Shown one piece after another: positions 1 to 7,598 of a stretch of 64,000 nt of DNA (position 1 is its first letter; every line of letters begins with the position of its first letter). The position numbers were made by a program, and so were the translations under genes. Under the pieces are notes generated by a model. That model made no database searches. It had not been told where the DNA came from and saw only the letters and a list, made by a program, of their open reading frames with translations. Source of the stretch: an uncultured Kiritimatiellota bacterium (GTDB taxonomy: Bacteria; Verrucomicrobiota; Kiritimatiellia; RFP12; UBA1067); NCBI GenBank assembly GCA_934635045.1, contig CAKTZA010000010.1:1-64000 (forward strand), in the 5' to 3' direction.

Positions 1-1228
1 CGACGTGCGCGCGCACGCTTGCGGCGAAGGCCGCGTCGTCCTGCAGGACGGGAAGGCTGCGCACCTCCTGCATCAGCTGGGAGACGGTTGCATTGGCAGG
101 GCCTATCAGGAGGCTCCGCTTCGGCGAGAGGGCGAAGACCGCCGTCGGCAGGCGCGTCGCGTCCAGAAGCGTCCGTCCGACGGCCGTCGCGAAGTCGGGG
201 CCGGCGGCGTCCGGCGCGCGCAGGGCGTCGGCGAGGGCGCGCGCGGCGGCGAACAGCGCCGTCGTGCGCAGGTTGCCCGCCTCCTGGCAGAAACGGGCGA
301 GCTGGAGGCCGCCCGTGGACATCAGTGCGTCGGAAAGCACCGCCTTCGTGTCGGCGGGGAGGCCCGCGCACATCGCCTTCGCGAGCGCGGCGCGCACCTC
401 GTCGGCGCTTCCTGCGGCGGCGGCCACCTGCGGCTCGTCGGCGAGCGCCATCGCGTCCGCGACGGCCGTCAGCGCGCCGAGGAGCGCGGCGCCTGTGGCA
501 CGCGCCTGCCCGAGGCCGTCCGCAAGGGGGAGCGCCGCGAACGTCTGCGCCGTGACGTGCGCGGCGGCCTCCGCGAAACGCGGCTGGAGGGCGTGGTAGG
601 CGGCCGTCTTCGCCGTCGCCGCCTCGGGCGTCGCGAACGCGGCGGGGTCGGCGTCCAGATGGCGCAGCGCCCATCTCTCCGCCTCGTCGTCGCCGCCCGC
701 CGCCGTCTCGACGGCGTTGAGGACGTCGATGACGTCTCGCGCGAGGCCGCGCGAGGTGAGGGTGCTCACGTCTCCGTTCGCCTGCGCCGCGTGGGCCTCC
801 ATCAGGTGGTTGAGGAGGCGCGCCACCACCTCGGGATGCGTCTGCACGCACGCCGGGCGCGCGATGTCGTCCGCGTTGTGCAGAAGGTCGAGCGCGCTGG
901 CGCGCAGGTTGACGGCGTGCAGTTCGCGCGCCGCGTCGAGGTCGGCGAGGATGCCGCGAATCGCGTTCGTCTGGACGAGCTTCGAGGCGTTGAGCCGGTC
1001 GAAGAGCTCGCTCGCCCGCTGCTGGACGCAGCTGAAGCGCGGATCGGTGACGACGGCCTGGCGGATGGCCGCGAGTGTCTGGCTGTTCGTATTCGCCGCG
1101 CCGCGCGTGCCGAACGCGCTGCGGAAGCGCAGGGACAGGCTGCTGCGTTCGAGGCCCTGCGTTTGGGCGTTCAGCATGACGGACTGGTTTTCGGCGAGGT
1201 TCCGCAGGGAATCGATGGTAATGGGCAT
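1..1228 (-). CDS. Large protein of unknown function, partial; candidate type III secretion substrate
   Basis: The minus strand is open from an ATG at 1228 to the left edge, giving 409 codons without a stop; the C-terminus lies outside the window. An AAAGGA ribosome site sits seven bases before the ATG. The protein begins MPITIDSLRNLAENQ, has no signal peptide or membrane segment, and is alanine-rich and apparently helical throughout. I do not recognise a domain. It lies 109 bases downstream of a CesT-like chaperone gene on the same strand. Secretion chaperones are often encoded next to the protein they escort, and export signals of type III substrates are N-terminal and not cleaved. Function as a secreted effector is therefore an inference from context only. 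It could equally be a structural or cytoplasmic protein. Confidence 0.6.
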   Translation of the reverse strand, partial: MPITIDSLRNLAENQSVMLNAQTQGLERSSLSLRFRSAFGTRGAANTNSQTLAAIRQAVVTDPRFSCVQQRASELFDRLNASKLVQTNAIRGILADLDAARELHAVNLRASALDLLHNADDIARPACVQTHPEVVARLLNHLMEAHAAQANGDVSTLTSRGLARDVIDVLNAVETAAGGDDEAERWALRHLDADPAAFATPEAATAKTAAYHALQPRFAEAAAHVTAQTFAALPLADGLGQARATGAALLGALTAVADAMALADEPQVAAAAGSADEVRAALAKAMCAGLPADTKAVLSDALMSTGGLQLARFCQEAGNLRTTALFAAARALADALRAPDAAGPDFATAVGRTLLDATRLPTAVFALSPKRSLLIGPANATVSQLMQEVRSLPVLQDDAAFAASVRAHV

Positions 1229-1337
1229 GGTGTTTTCCTTTTCTCTCGTGTGTTCGCCGAACGCCAATGCGGCGCCGTCAGGACTACGCGCCAACGGGCA
1301 GGTGGTTACAGCGATTTCTCATCCGGTTCGACGGCGC

Positions 1338-1793
1338 CTATGCGTAGAGGCGATCCGACAGGAGGGCGTCCGCCGCCGGGGCCTCGACAGGCGTCGCGCC
1401 CGCGTCCGCGCCGACGGTCAGGCGCTTGCCGAGGGCGTCGATCTGCGCGGAGAGGAAGAGCAGCTTCCCGGCGAACGCCTCGGCCGTGAGGCCCGCCGCC
1501 GGACACGTCGTCGAAAGGACGATCGCGTTGGCGAAGAGGCCGACGTGGAGGCCGAGGGCGTCCGCGCCGAAGAGGTTGAATTCGAGCGCCCGCGCCAGAA
1601 CCTCGCGCGCAAGCGGATCGTCGCCGCCGTCGAGGGCGACGCCGTAGCAGAGCCAGTCCTGGTCCTCTTCGCGCCAGCGCAGCGTGAGGGCGTTCCCGTC
1701 GGCCACAAGTTCGGCGACGCCCTCCGGGGAGAGCGCCACGTCCGCCCCCGTGAGCGCGGCGAGTTCCTGGACCAAAGCCGTTGTTTTCTTCAT
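1338..1793 (-). CDS. CesT-like type III secretion chaperone
   Basis: This 151-residue acidic protein has the layout of the Tir chaperone (CesT) family. An N-terminal helix (about residues 1-15) leads into strands with a GNALTLRW segment. A helix with EVLARALEFNLFG follows, then the strand VGLFANAIVLST and a C-terminal helix beginning LTAEAFAGKLLFL. Length is close to the usual 130-160 residues of the family. Such proteins dimerise and bind the N-terminal part of an effector in the cytoplasm to keep it export-ready. The ATG at 1793 has an AAAGGA site nine bases upstream; longer upstream extensions read as non-protein-like sequence. The neighbouring downstream gene is the natural candidate client. 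The family call rests on pattern recognition and should be tested by profile search. Confidence 0.62.
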   Translation of the reverse strand: MKKTTALVQELAALTGADVALSPEGVAELVADGNALTLRWREEDQDWLCYGVALDGGDDPLAREVLARALEFNLFGADALGLHVGLFANAIVLSTTCPAAGLTAEAFAGKLLFLSAQIDALGKRLTVGADAGATPVEAPAADALLSDRLYA

Positions 1794-1872
1794 CTTCCGT
1801 ATCCTTTCGAGCCGTCTGGAATGAGTCCTGCGCGCCATGGGCCATCCTGGCCCGCGCGCGCCCAGTTCGCGT

Positions 1873-1878
1873 ATTTTA
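1873..1878 (-). promoter_or_regulatory. Putative -10 box for the chaperone gene
   Basis: On the minus strand the sequence reads TGGTAAAAT, a one-base variant of the TGGTATAAT box seen before many genes here. It lies 79 bases upstream of the chaperone ATG. Confidence 0.4.
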
Positions 1879-1993
1879 CCATATTCCTCGGCGGAATGGC
1901 GTGGCGGCGACCGGGTTTCGCAGGGCTGGCGCATGGGAAGGCGGCCCTCCTCGCGTTTCGACGAACGCATGCGCCCCCGAACGCCGCTTTTGA

Positions 1994-1999
1994 TATAAT
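1994..1999 (+). promoter_or_regulatory. -10 box TATAAT (folB)
   Basis: TGATATAAT, an extended -10 box, stands 54 bases before the folB ATG. It is divergent from the chaperone promoter. Confidence 0.6.
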
Positions 2000-2053
2000 G
2001 TCACGGCATGAAGAGAATCGCGATCGACACGCCCGAACGGAAGGAGGCCCGGC

Positions 2054-2401
2054 ATGACGCTGAAGCTGAACGGCCTTGAAGTCCTCTGCGTCATCGGGGA
2101 GCGCCCCGACGAGCGGCATCGCCTGCAGAAGCTGCGGATCGACGTCGAGCTGGCGATTCCGTCCGCGGCGGCCGAGACCGACCGGCTTGCGGACACGATC
2201 GACTACGCCGCGCTGACGGAGGTGATCCGCGCGGCGCTCGTCGCGGCGAAGTGCCAGATGATCGAGCATGCGGCGAAGGTCGTCTTCGGCGTCTGCGCGG
2301 CCGCATGCCCGGCGTCCGCCGGCGCGCACGCCCTGCGCGTGACAGTGACGAAGGCCGGCGCGATCCCAGGCCTCGAATCGGCCTCGGTTTCCTATCCGTA
2401 A
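2054..2401 (+). CDS. folB: Dihydroneopterin aldolase
   Basis: The 115-residue product has the FolB length and pattern. It starts MTLKLNGLEVLCVIGERPDER (shown here only as start residues 1-21 region: LNGLEV, IGERPDE), continues with DTIDYAALTEVI and ends with the IEHAAKVV helix and a strand around VTVTKAGAIPG. The enzyme converts 7,8-dihydroneopterin to 6-hydroxymethyl-dihydropterin and glycolaldehyde in cytoplasmic folate synthesis. AAGGAGG lies eight bases before the ATG. No other folate gene is adjacent; it is a single transcription unit with its own promoter. The conserved glutamate and tyrosine expected in the active site (E in the N-terminal strand region, Y in DYAAL) are visible. Epimerase activity cannot be judged from sequence. 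Confidence 0.85.
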   Translation: MTLKLNGLEVLCVIGERPDERHRLQKLRIDVELAIPSAAAETDRLADTIDYAALTEVIRAALVAAKCQMIEHAAKVVFGVCAAACPASAGAHALRVTVTKAGAIPGLESASVSYP

Positions 2402-2547
2402 GGACGATGTCAGGCGCAAGGACCCATCCGCGCGGCGCCGTCACCTCGCTGGCCGAGGGGGGCGCGCAGCCCTGGAGAAGCCGCGCCTCCGGCCCGTCAC
2501 GCGCTTCGCGAAAGGGCGCGCGGCCTCCGTCGTCGCGGCGAATTTGG

Positions 2548-2553
2548 TATAAT
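2548..2553 (+). promoter_or_regulatory. -10 box TATAAT (purF)
   Basis: TTTGGTATAATTT, an extended TGG-TATAAT box, 53 bases before the purF ATG. No clear -35 hexamer is seen. The preceding 146 bases (2402-2547) hold no gene; they are GC-rich and could fold, but nothing recognisable was identified. Confidence 0.65.
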
Positions 2554-2600
2554 TTGCGCCTTTCGTGACACGAACAACAAACCACATCTAAGGAGTTTTC

Positions 2601-4064
2601 ATGGGCGGCTTCTGCGGCGTCATCTCGAAACAGGACTGCGTCAGTGACCTTTTCTTCGGCACGGACTACCATTCGCACCTCGGCACGCATCGCGGCGGCA
2701 TGGCCGTCTGCGGGGCGGGGGGCTTCCAGCGCGCGATCCACAACATCCAGAACGCGCCGTTCCGCTCGAAGTTCGAGCATGACGTCGGCCGCTTCGCCGG
2801 GCGCGTCGGCCTCGGCGTCATCTCCGACACCGACCCGCAGCCGCTCGTCATGTGCTCGCGCCTCGGCACGTTCGCGATCGTGACCGTCGGGCTCATCTCC
2901 AACATCGAGGAGCTGAAGGGCGAGCTGTTCCGGACGAACTCCGCCCAGCTCCAGTACTCGACGACGAGCGGCATGGTGGGCCCGACGGAGGTCGTCTCGG
3001 CCCTGCTCGCGACGCAGGCGTCGTTCGTCGAGGGCGTCCGGTACGTGCAGCAGAAGGTGAAGGGCAGCTGCTCGCTCCTCATCGTGACGGGCGACGGGCG
3101 CCTCTTCGCCGCGCGCGACCGCTTCGGCCGCACCCCGGTCGTCCTCGGCCGCAAGGATGGCGCGACGATTGCCCTCATGGAGTCGTGCGCGCTCGCGAAC
3201 CTCGGCTACGCCTGCCTGCGCGATCTCGGCCCCGGCGAGATGGTCGAGCTGACGCCGGAGGGCGAGACGACGCTTCTTGCGCCGCAGGAGAAGATGGCGA
3301 TCTGCTCGTTCCTCTGGGTCTACTACGGCTACCCGGCCTCGTCCTACGAGGGGCGCAACGTCGAGATGGCGCGCTACCGCTGTGGCGCGGCGCTCGCGAA
3401 GCGCGATGCGGACATCGCGGCCGACGCGGCGTGCGGTATCCCCGATTCGGGCACGTCCCATGCGCTCGGCTATGCGCACGAGCGGGCGATCAAGTACTGC
3501 CGTCCGTTCGTGAAGTACACGCCGACGTGGGCGCGGTCGTTCATGCCGTCCGACCAGCGGCAGCGCGAGCGCGTCGCGTCGATGAAGCTCATCCCGATTC
3601 CCGGCCTCATCAGGGACCGCCGCCTCGTCTTCTGCGACGACTCGATCGTGCGCGGCACGCAGCTCGGCCAGCAGGCGAGCCGCCTCTACGGCGAGGGCTG
3701 CAGGGAGACGCACGTGCGCATCGCGTGTCCGCCGCTCCTCTACCCCTGCCGGTTCATCAACTTCTCTCGCTCGAAGAGCGTCTACGACCTCATCACGCGG
3801 CGGTTCATCCGCGAGCAGGAGGGCGAGAATGCGGACGTCTCGAAGTACAGCGACCCGAACGGCGCGCCGTACGCGGCGATGGTCGACTACATCCGCCGGA
3901 AGCTGAACCTCACGACGCTCAAGTTCCAGACCGTCGACGACCTCGTCGCGGCGATCGGGCTGCCGAAGGATCGGCTCTGCACGTACTGCTGGACGGGCGA
4001 GGATCCGTCGATGCCGGCCTCGTGCGCACATGGCTGCGCGGGGTGTCCGCACCGGTGTACGTGA
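2601..4064 (+). CDS. purF: Amidophosphoribosyltransferase (PurF type)
   Basis: The 487-residue protein has an N-terminal class II glutamine amidotransferase domain. Its probable nucleophile is Cys5 in MGGFCGV, which implies removal of a four-residue propeptide. GTHRGGMAVCG follows in the same domain. The C-terminal phosphoribosyltransferase domain carries the PRPP loop VFCDDSIVRGTQ near residues 344-355. The enzyme makes 5-phosphoribosylamine from PRPP and glutamine, the committed step of purine synthesis. A cysteine-rich tail (CTYCW, CAHGCAGCPHRC) could hold metal, comparable to the Fe-S cysteines of Bacillus-type PurF, though the spacing differs. AAGGAG precedes the ATG by five bases. It stands alone, not beside other pur genes. 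Activity of this branch of the family is inferred. Confidence 0.85.
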   Translation: MGGFCGVISKQDCVSDLFFGTDYHSHLGTHRGGMAVCGAGGFQRAIHNIQNAPFRSKFEHDVGRFAGRVGLGVISDTDPQPLVMCSRLGTFAIVTVGLISNIEELKGELFRTNSAQLQYSTTSGMVGPTEVVSALLATQASFVEGVRYVQQKVKGSCSLLIVTGDGRLFAARDRFGRTPVVLGRKDGATIALMESCALANLGYACLRDLGPGEMVELTPEGETTLLAPQEKMAICSFLWVYYGYPASSYEGRNVEMARYRCGAALAKRDADIAADAACGIPDSGTSHALGYAHERAIKYCRPFVKYTPTWARSFMPSDQRQRERVASMKLIPIPGLIRDRRLVFCDDSIVRGTQLGQQASRLYGEGCRETHVRIACPPLLYPCRFINFSRSKSVYDLITRRFIREQEGENADVSKYSDPNGAPYAAMVDYIRRKLNLTTLKFQTVDDLVAAIGLPKDRLCTYCWTGEDPSMPASCAHGCAGCPHRCT

Positions 4065-4078
4065 GCGCGGACTTGTGG

Positions 4079-4084
4079 TATAAT
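4079..4084 (+). promoter_or_regulatory. -10 box TATAAT (glgB)
   Basis: TGTGGTATAATG lies 15 bases after the purF stop codon and 26 bases before the glgB ATG; GGAGG follows at 4101-4105 as ribosome site. Confidence 0.65.
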
Positions 4085-4110
4085 GTCCTCCAACTGAAAC
4101 GGAGGACACG

Positions 4111-6198
4111 ATGGCACATCTACTCGACGACCCCTACCTGAAGCCCTTTGAAGCCGCCGTGCGCGGACGCGCGGCGCATGCCTGTGCGCGCGCGGCGGAG
4201 CTGACGCAGGGCCAGACTTCGCTCGCCGACTGGGCGAACGCGCACAACTATTTCGGCCTCCACCGCGACCGGCGCGGCTGGGTGTTCCGCGAATGGGCGC
4301 CCCACGCGACGTCGATGTGGCTCGTCGGCGACTTCAACGGCTGGAAGATTGACCCGGCCTTCGAGGTCTTCCGCAAGCCGGGGACGGACGTCTGGGAGCG
4401 GCGCATCCCGGCGGCGAAGATTCGCCACCTCGACAAGTATCATCTGGAGATGCGCTGGGAGGGCGGGCGCGGCGAACGCATTCCCGCCTACGCGCGCTAC
4501 GTCGTGCAGGATTCGGAGACGAAACTCTTCTCCGCCTGCGTCTGGCATCCGCCGCGCCCCTACCGCTGGAAGAACGCGGGCGTCGACGCGGGCGCGAGGG
4601 GCGGACAAGGGACAAAGGACGAGGGACAGACGGCCGCAAGACTTCTTCCTTCATCCTTCTTCCCTCATCCTTTCATCTACGAGGCCCATGTCGGCATGGC
4701 GGGCGAGGAGCCGCGCGTCCATACATACGCCGAGTTCCGCGACGAGATGCTGCCGCGCATCAAGGCCGCCGGCTACGACACCGTGCAGCTGATGGCCGTC
4801 ATGGAGCATCCGTACTACGGCAGCTTCGGCTACCACGTGTCGAGCTTCTTTGCCGCCTCGTCGCGCTTCGGCACGCCGGACGACCTCAAGAGCCTCGTCG
4901 ACACGGCGCACGGGATGGGGCTTCGCGTCATCATGGATCTCGTCCATTCCCACGCGGTCGCGAACGAGCGGGACGGCCTCTCGCGCTTCGACGGGACGGA
5001 TTACCAGTATTTCCATTCGGGCGCGAAGGGCTGGCATTCGGCGTGGGGCAGCCGCTGCTTCGACTACGGCAAGACGGAGGTCCTGCACTTCCTGCTCTCG
5101 AACTGCAAGTTCTGGCTGCAGGAGTACGGCTTCGACGGCTACCGCTTCGACGGCGTGACGTCCATGCTCTTCTGGGACCACGGGCTTGGCGCGGCGTTCA
5201 CCGACTACGGGCAGTATTTCGACGGCTCGATGGACGACGACGCCTGGTGCTACCTCGCGCTCGCGAACCGCGTCATCCACGAGACGAATCCGCGCGCGCT
5301 CACGATTGCGGAGGACGTCTCGGGCCTGCCGGGCGTCGCCGCGCCGGCGGCGGACTGCGGCATCGGCTTCGACTACCGCATGGCGATGGGCGAGCCGGAC
5401 TACTGGTTCCGCCTTGCGGAGAAGGTGCGCGACGAGGACTGGTCGATGGGCGGCCTCTACCATGCGCTCACGGACCGCCGCGCGGAGGAGAGGGTCGTCT
5501 CGTATGTCGAGAGCCACGACCAGGCACTCGTCGGCGGCAAGACGTTCTTCTTCACGATGGCGGACGCGGCGGTCTACTGGGGCATGGGCAGGGATCAGCA
5601 CGGCCTCGCGATCGACCGCGCGGTCGCGCTCCACAAGATGGCGCGTCTCGCGACGGCGGCCCTGTCGGGCGGGGCCTACCTCAACTTCATGGGCAACGAG
5701 TTCGGGCACCCGGAGTGGATCGACTTCCCGCGCGCGGAGAACGGCTGGGACTTCAGCCACTGCCGCCGCCAGTGGTCGTTGCGGGAGGATCCGGACTTGC
5801 GATTCAAGGCGCTTGGCGACTTCGACGCGGCGATGGTCGCCGCGCTCAAGGCCGGCAAGGCACTCTTCGGAAAGCGCGGGGCCCTTGGCGCGACGCCGGC
5901 GAAGCTGGCGGCGAACGAGGCGGACAAGGTACTGGCGTTCGTGCGCGGCGACCTCCTCTTCGTCTTCAACTTCCACCCGTCGCAGAGCTTCGAGGATTAC
6001 GGCATCCTCGTGCCGCCGGCGTCGGACTGGCGGCATCTCCTCGACACGGACGAGCCGCGCTTCGGCGGACAGGGCCGCATCCAGCCCGGCGTCACCTATG
6101 CGCCCGCGCTCGTCCTTGATGCGGCGCGTCACGAGCTCGTCCAGCAGGTGCGGCTCTACCTGCCCGCGCGCACGGCTGTTGTGCTGAAACGCGCGTGA
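4111..6198 (+). CDS. glgB: 1,4-alpha-glucan branching enzyme, eukaryote-like GH13 type
   Basis: The 695-residue enzyme cuts alpha-1,4-glucan and rejoins the piece as an alpha-1,6 branch during glycogen synthesis. A CBM48-like domain with WLVGDFNGWK lies around residues 65-80. The GH13 barrel starts at FIYEAHVG (188). The nucleophile is Asp347 in YRFDGVTSM and the acid/base is Glu401 in IAEDVSG; SHDQALVG follows. MEHPYYGSFGYHV and LVHSHA are typical of the GBE1-like branch rather than the usual bacterial GlgB. Residues of about 163-187 form a low-complexity insert between RWKN and FIYEAHVG where relatives have a short linker; its DNA is an inverted purine/pyrimidine repeat (separate entry). 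No other glycogen gene is nearby. Confidence 0.88.
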   Translation: MAHLLDDPYLKPFEAAVRGRAAHACARAAELTQGQTSLADWANAHNYFGLHRDRRGWVFREWAPHATSMWLVGDFNGWKIDPAFEVFRKPGTDVWERRIPAAKIRHLDKYHLEMRWEGGRGERIPAYARYVVQDSETKLFSACVWHPPRPYRWKNAGVDAGARGGQGTKDEGQTAARLLPSSFFPHPFIYEAHVGMAGEEPRVHTYAEFRDEMLPRIKAAGYDTVQLMAVMEHPYYGSFGYHVSSFFAASSRFGTPDDLKSLVDTAHGMGLRVIMDLVHSHAVANERDGLSRFDGTDYQYFHSGAKGWHSAWGSRCFDYGKTEVLHFLLSNCKFWLQEYGFDGYRFDGVTSMLFWDHGLGAAFTDYGQYFDGSMDDDAWCYLALANRVIHETNPRALTIAEDVSGLPGVAAPAADCGIGFDYRMAMGEPDYWFRLAEKVRDEDWSMGGLYHALTDRRAEERVVSYVESHDQALVGGKTFFFTMADAAVYWGMGRDQHGLAIDRAVALHKMARLATAALSGGAYLNFMGNEFGHPEWIDFPRAENGWDFSHCRRQWSLREDPDLRFKALGDFDAAMVAALKAGKALFGKRGALGATPAKLAANEADKVLAFVRGDLLFVFNFHPSQSFEDYGILVPPASDWRHLLDTDEPRFGGQGRIQPGVTYAPALVLDAARHELVQQVRLYLPARTAVVLKRA
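4606..4673. repeat. In-frame inverted purine/pyrimidine insert in glgB
   Basis: A purine-rich arm (AAAGGACGAGGGACAGA, 4614-4630) is mirrored by a pyrimidine arm (TTCTTCCCTCATCCTTT, 4657-4673). Arms match at most positions and could form a hairpin. The tract adds about 25 codons in a linker before the catalytic barrel and keeps the frame. It resembles tracts in lpxB, rmlB and before prfA. Confidence 0.6.
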
Positions 6199-6201
6199 CG
6201 G

Positions 6202-6230
6202 TTGACTTTTGCGACAGAAAAAGGTATCCT
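6202..6230 (+). promoter_or_regulatory. Promoter of the nusA-infB operon
   Basis: TTGACT (6202-6207) and TATCCT (6225-6230) are separated by 17 bases, a good sigma-70 arrangement. It begins just after the glgB stop codon and 78 bases before the nusA ATG. Confidence 0.65.
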
Positions 6231-6307
6231 ACACGCATTCTTTCGGCGATCCAGCGGGTCGAACCGAGGGGGACATTTTGATTTTTGACAGAAAAAAGGA
6301 GTGAAAG

Positions 6308-7594
6308 ATGGCGATGAACAGTCAGCTGCTCGCAGTCGTGCAGCACATTGAAAGCGAGCGTGGCGTGAGCCGCGAAATCGTCCTGACGGCGATCGAACAG
6401 GCGATTGCCCAGGCGGCCCGCAAGAACTCGACCGTAACGAACGACCTGCGCGTCGCCATTGACCGCAAGGATCTTTCGCTCCACGTCTACGACACGCTGG
6501 TCGTGTCCGACGAAGACACGGGCGTCGGCTTCATCTCGACGGCGCGCGCGACGCGCTACAACCACGGCAACCCCGTGGCGGAGGGCCAGACGATCGAGGT
6601 CGAGATGCCGGCGTCGCGCCTCGGCCGCATCGCGGCGCAGATGTCGCGGCAGATGATCAACCTGAAGATCCGCGAGGCCGAACGCACGAACACCTTCAGC
6701 GAGTACCGCGACCGCGTCGGCGACATCGTGTCCGGCACGGTCTCCGCCGTCGTTCACCGCGACACGTACGTGACGGTCGGCAAGACCGAGATGATCCTTC
6801 CGGCGAAGGAGCGCATCCCGACGGAAGACTACCAGGTCGGCGACCCGATCCGCGCGATCGTCAAGCGCGTCGACCCCGATGCGAAGGGGCCGTCCGTGAC
6901 GCTCTCGCGCGCCGACGGCAAGTTCGTCGAGGCGCTGTTCCGGCTGGAGGTGAGCGAGATCGCCGACGGCGTCGTGGAGATCATGGGCGTGAGCCGCGAC
7001 CCCGGTTACCGGGCGAAGCTTGCGGTGCGCACGTCGAACGAGTCGGTCGACCCGGTCGGCGCGTGTGTCGGCCAGCGCGGCAGCCGCGTGCGGTCGATCG
7101 TCAACGAGCTTTCCGGCGAGAAGATCGACATCGTTCGCTGGAACGAGGACATCCGCCAGTACGTCGCCCAGGCGCTCGCGCCGGCGAAGCTGGAGTCCAT
7201 CGAGATCGACCCGGCGGCGCCGAACACGGTGCGCTGCACGGCGGCGGCCGACCAGTATTCGCTCGCGATCGGCAAGCGCGGCCAGAACGTGCGCCTCGCG
7301 ACGAAGCTGACGGGCTGGCACGTCGAGGTGAAGAAGTCGATGGCGACGGCCTCGTTCGAGGACCAGAAGGCCGAGGCGATCAAGGAGCTCGCCGAAATGT
7401 TCTCGGTTTCCACGGCGGTCGCGACGCAGATGGCCGACGCGGGCTATCTCACGGTCGACGGCATTGCGGAGGAGGACGAGGCGAGCTTCATCGCCGCGAC
7501 GGGCCTTGACGAAGTGACGGCGAAGGGCGTCTACGCGGCGGCGAAGGCCGTGGCCGCGCTGACGGCGGATGCGCACGAGGGAGAGGAAGCCTAA
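6308..7594 (+). CDS. nusA: Transcription termination/antitermination factor NusA
   Basis: The 428-residue protein shows the NusA order: N-terminal RNA polymerase-binding domain (about 1-125), S1 domain starting GDIVSGTVSAV (about 137), then KH domains with GACVGQRGSRVRSIVNELSGEKID and later AIGKRGQNVRLATKLTGW. A C-terminal helix-hairpin-helix segment is rich in alanine. NusA binds RNA polymerase and nascent RNA to control pausing, termination and antitermination. AAGGAG lies six bases before the ATG. infB follows after four bases, the classic nusA-infB order. The rimP gene that usually precedes nusA is absent here; glgB and a promoter occupy that place. Confidence 0.95.
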   Translation: MAMNSQLLAVVQHIESERGVSREIVLTAIEQAIAQAARKNSTVTNDLRVAIDRKDLSLHVYDTLVVSDEDTGVGFISTARATRYNHGNPVAEGQTIEVEMPASRLGRIAAQMSRQMINLKIREAERTNTFSEYRDRVGDIVSGTVSAVVHRDTYVTVGKTEMILPAKERIPTEDYQVGDPIRAIVKRVDPDAKGPSVTLSRADGKFVEALFRLEVSEIADGVVEIMGVSRDPGYRAKLAVRTSNESVDPVGACVGQRGSRVRSIVNELSGEKIDIVRWNEDIRQYVAQALAPAKLESIEIDPAAPNTVRCTAAADQYSLAIGKRGQNVRLATKLTGWHVEVKKSMATASFEDQKAEAIKELAEMFSVSTAVATQMADAGYLTVDGIAEEDEASFIAATGLDEVTAKGVYAAAKAVAALTADAHEGEEA

Positions 7595-7598
7595 ACAC

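Noticed and set aside
5..1489. Plus-strand open frame of 494 codons at the left edge
   Set aside because: Arg/Gly-rich shadow of the minus-strand protein and its chaperone; no start signal.
2402..2547. GC-rich stretch before purF with GCTGGCCGAGG and GCCCTGGAGA, faintly like a ykkC-type riboswitch
   Set aside because: It lies upstream of the purF -10 box, so it would not be in that mRNA, and several conserved bases do not match.
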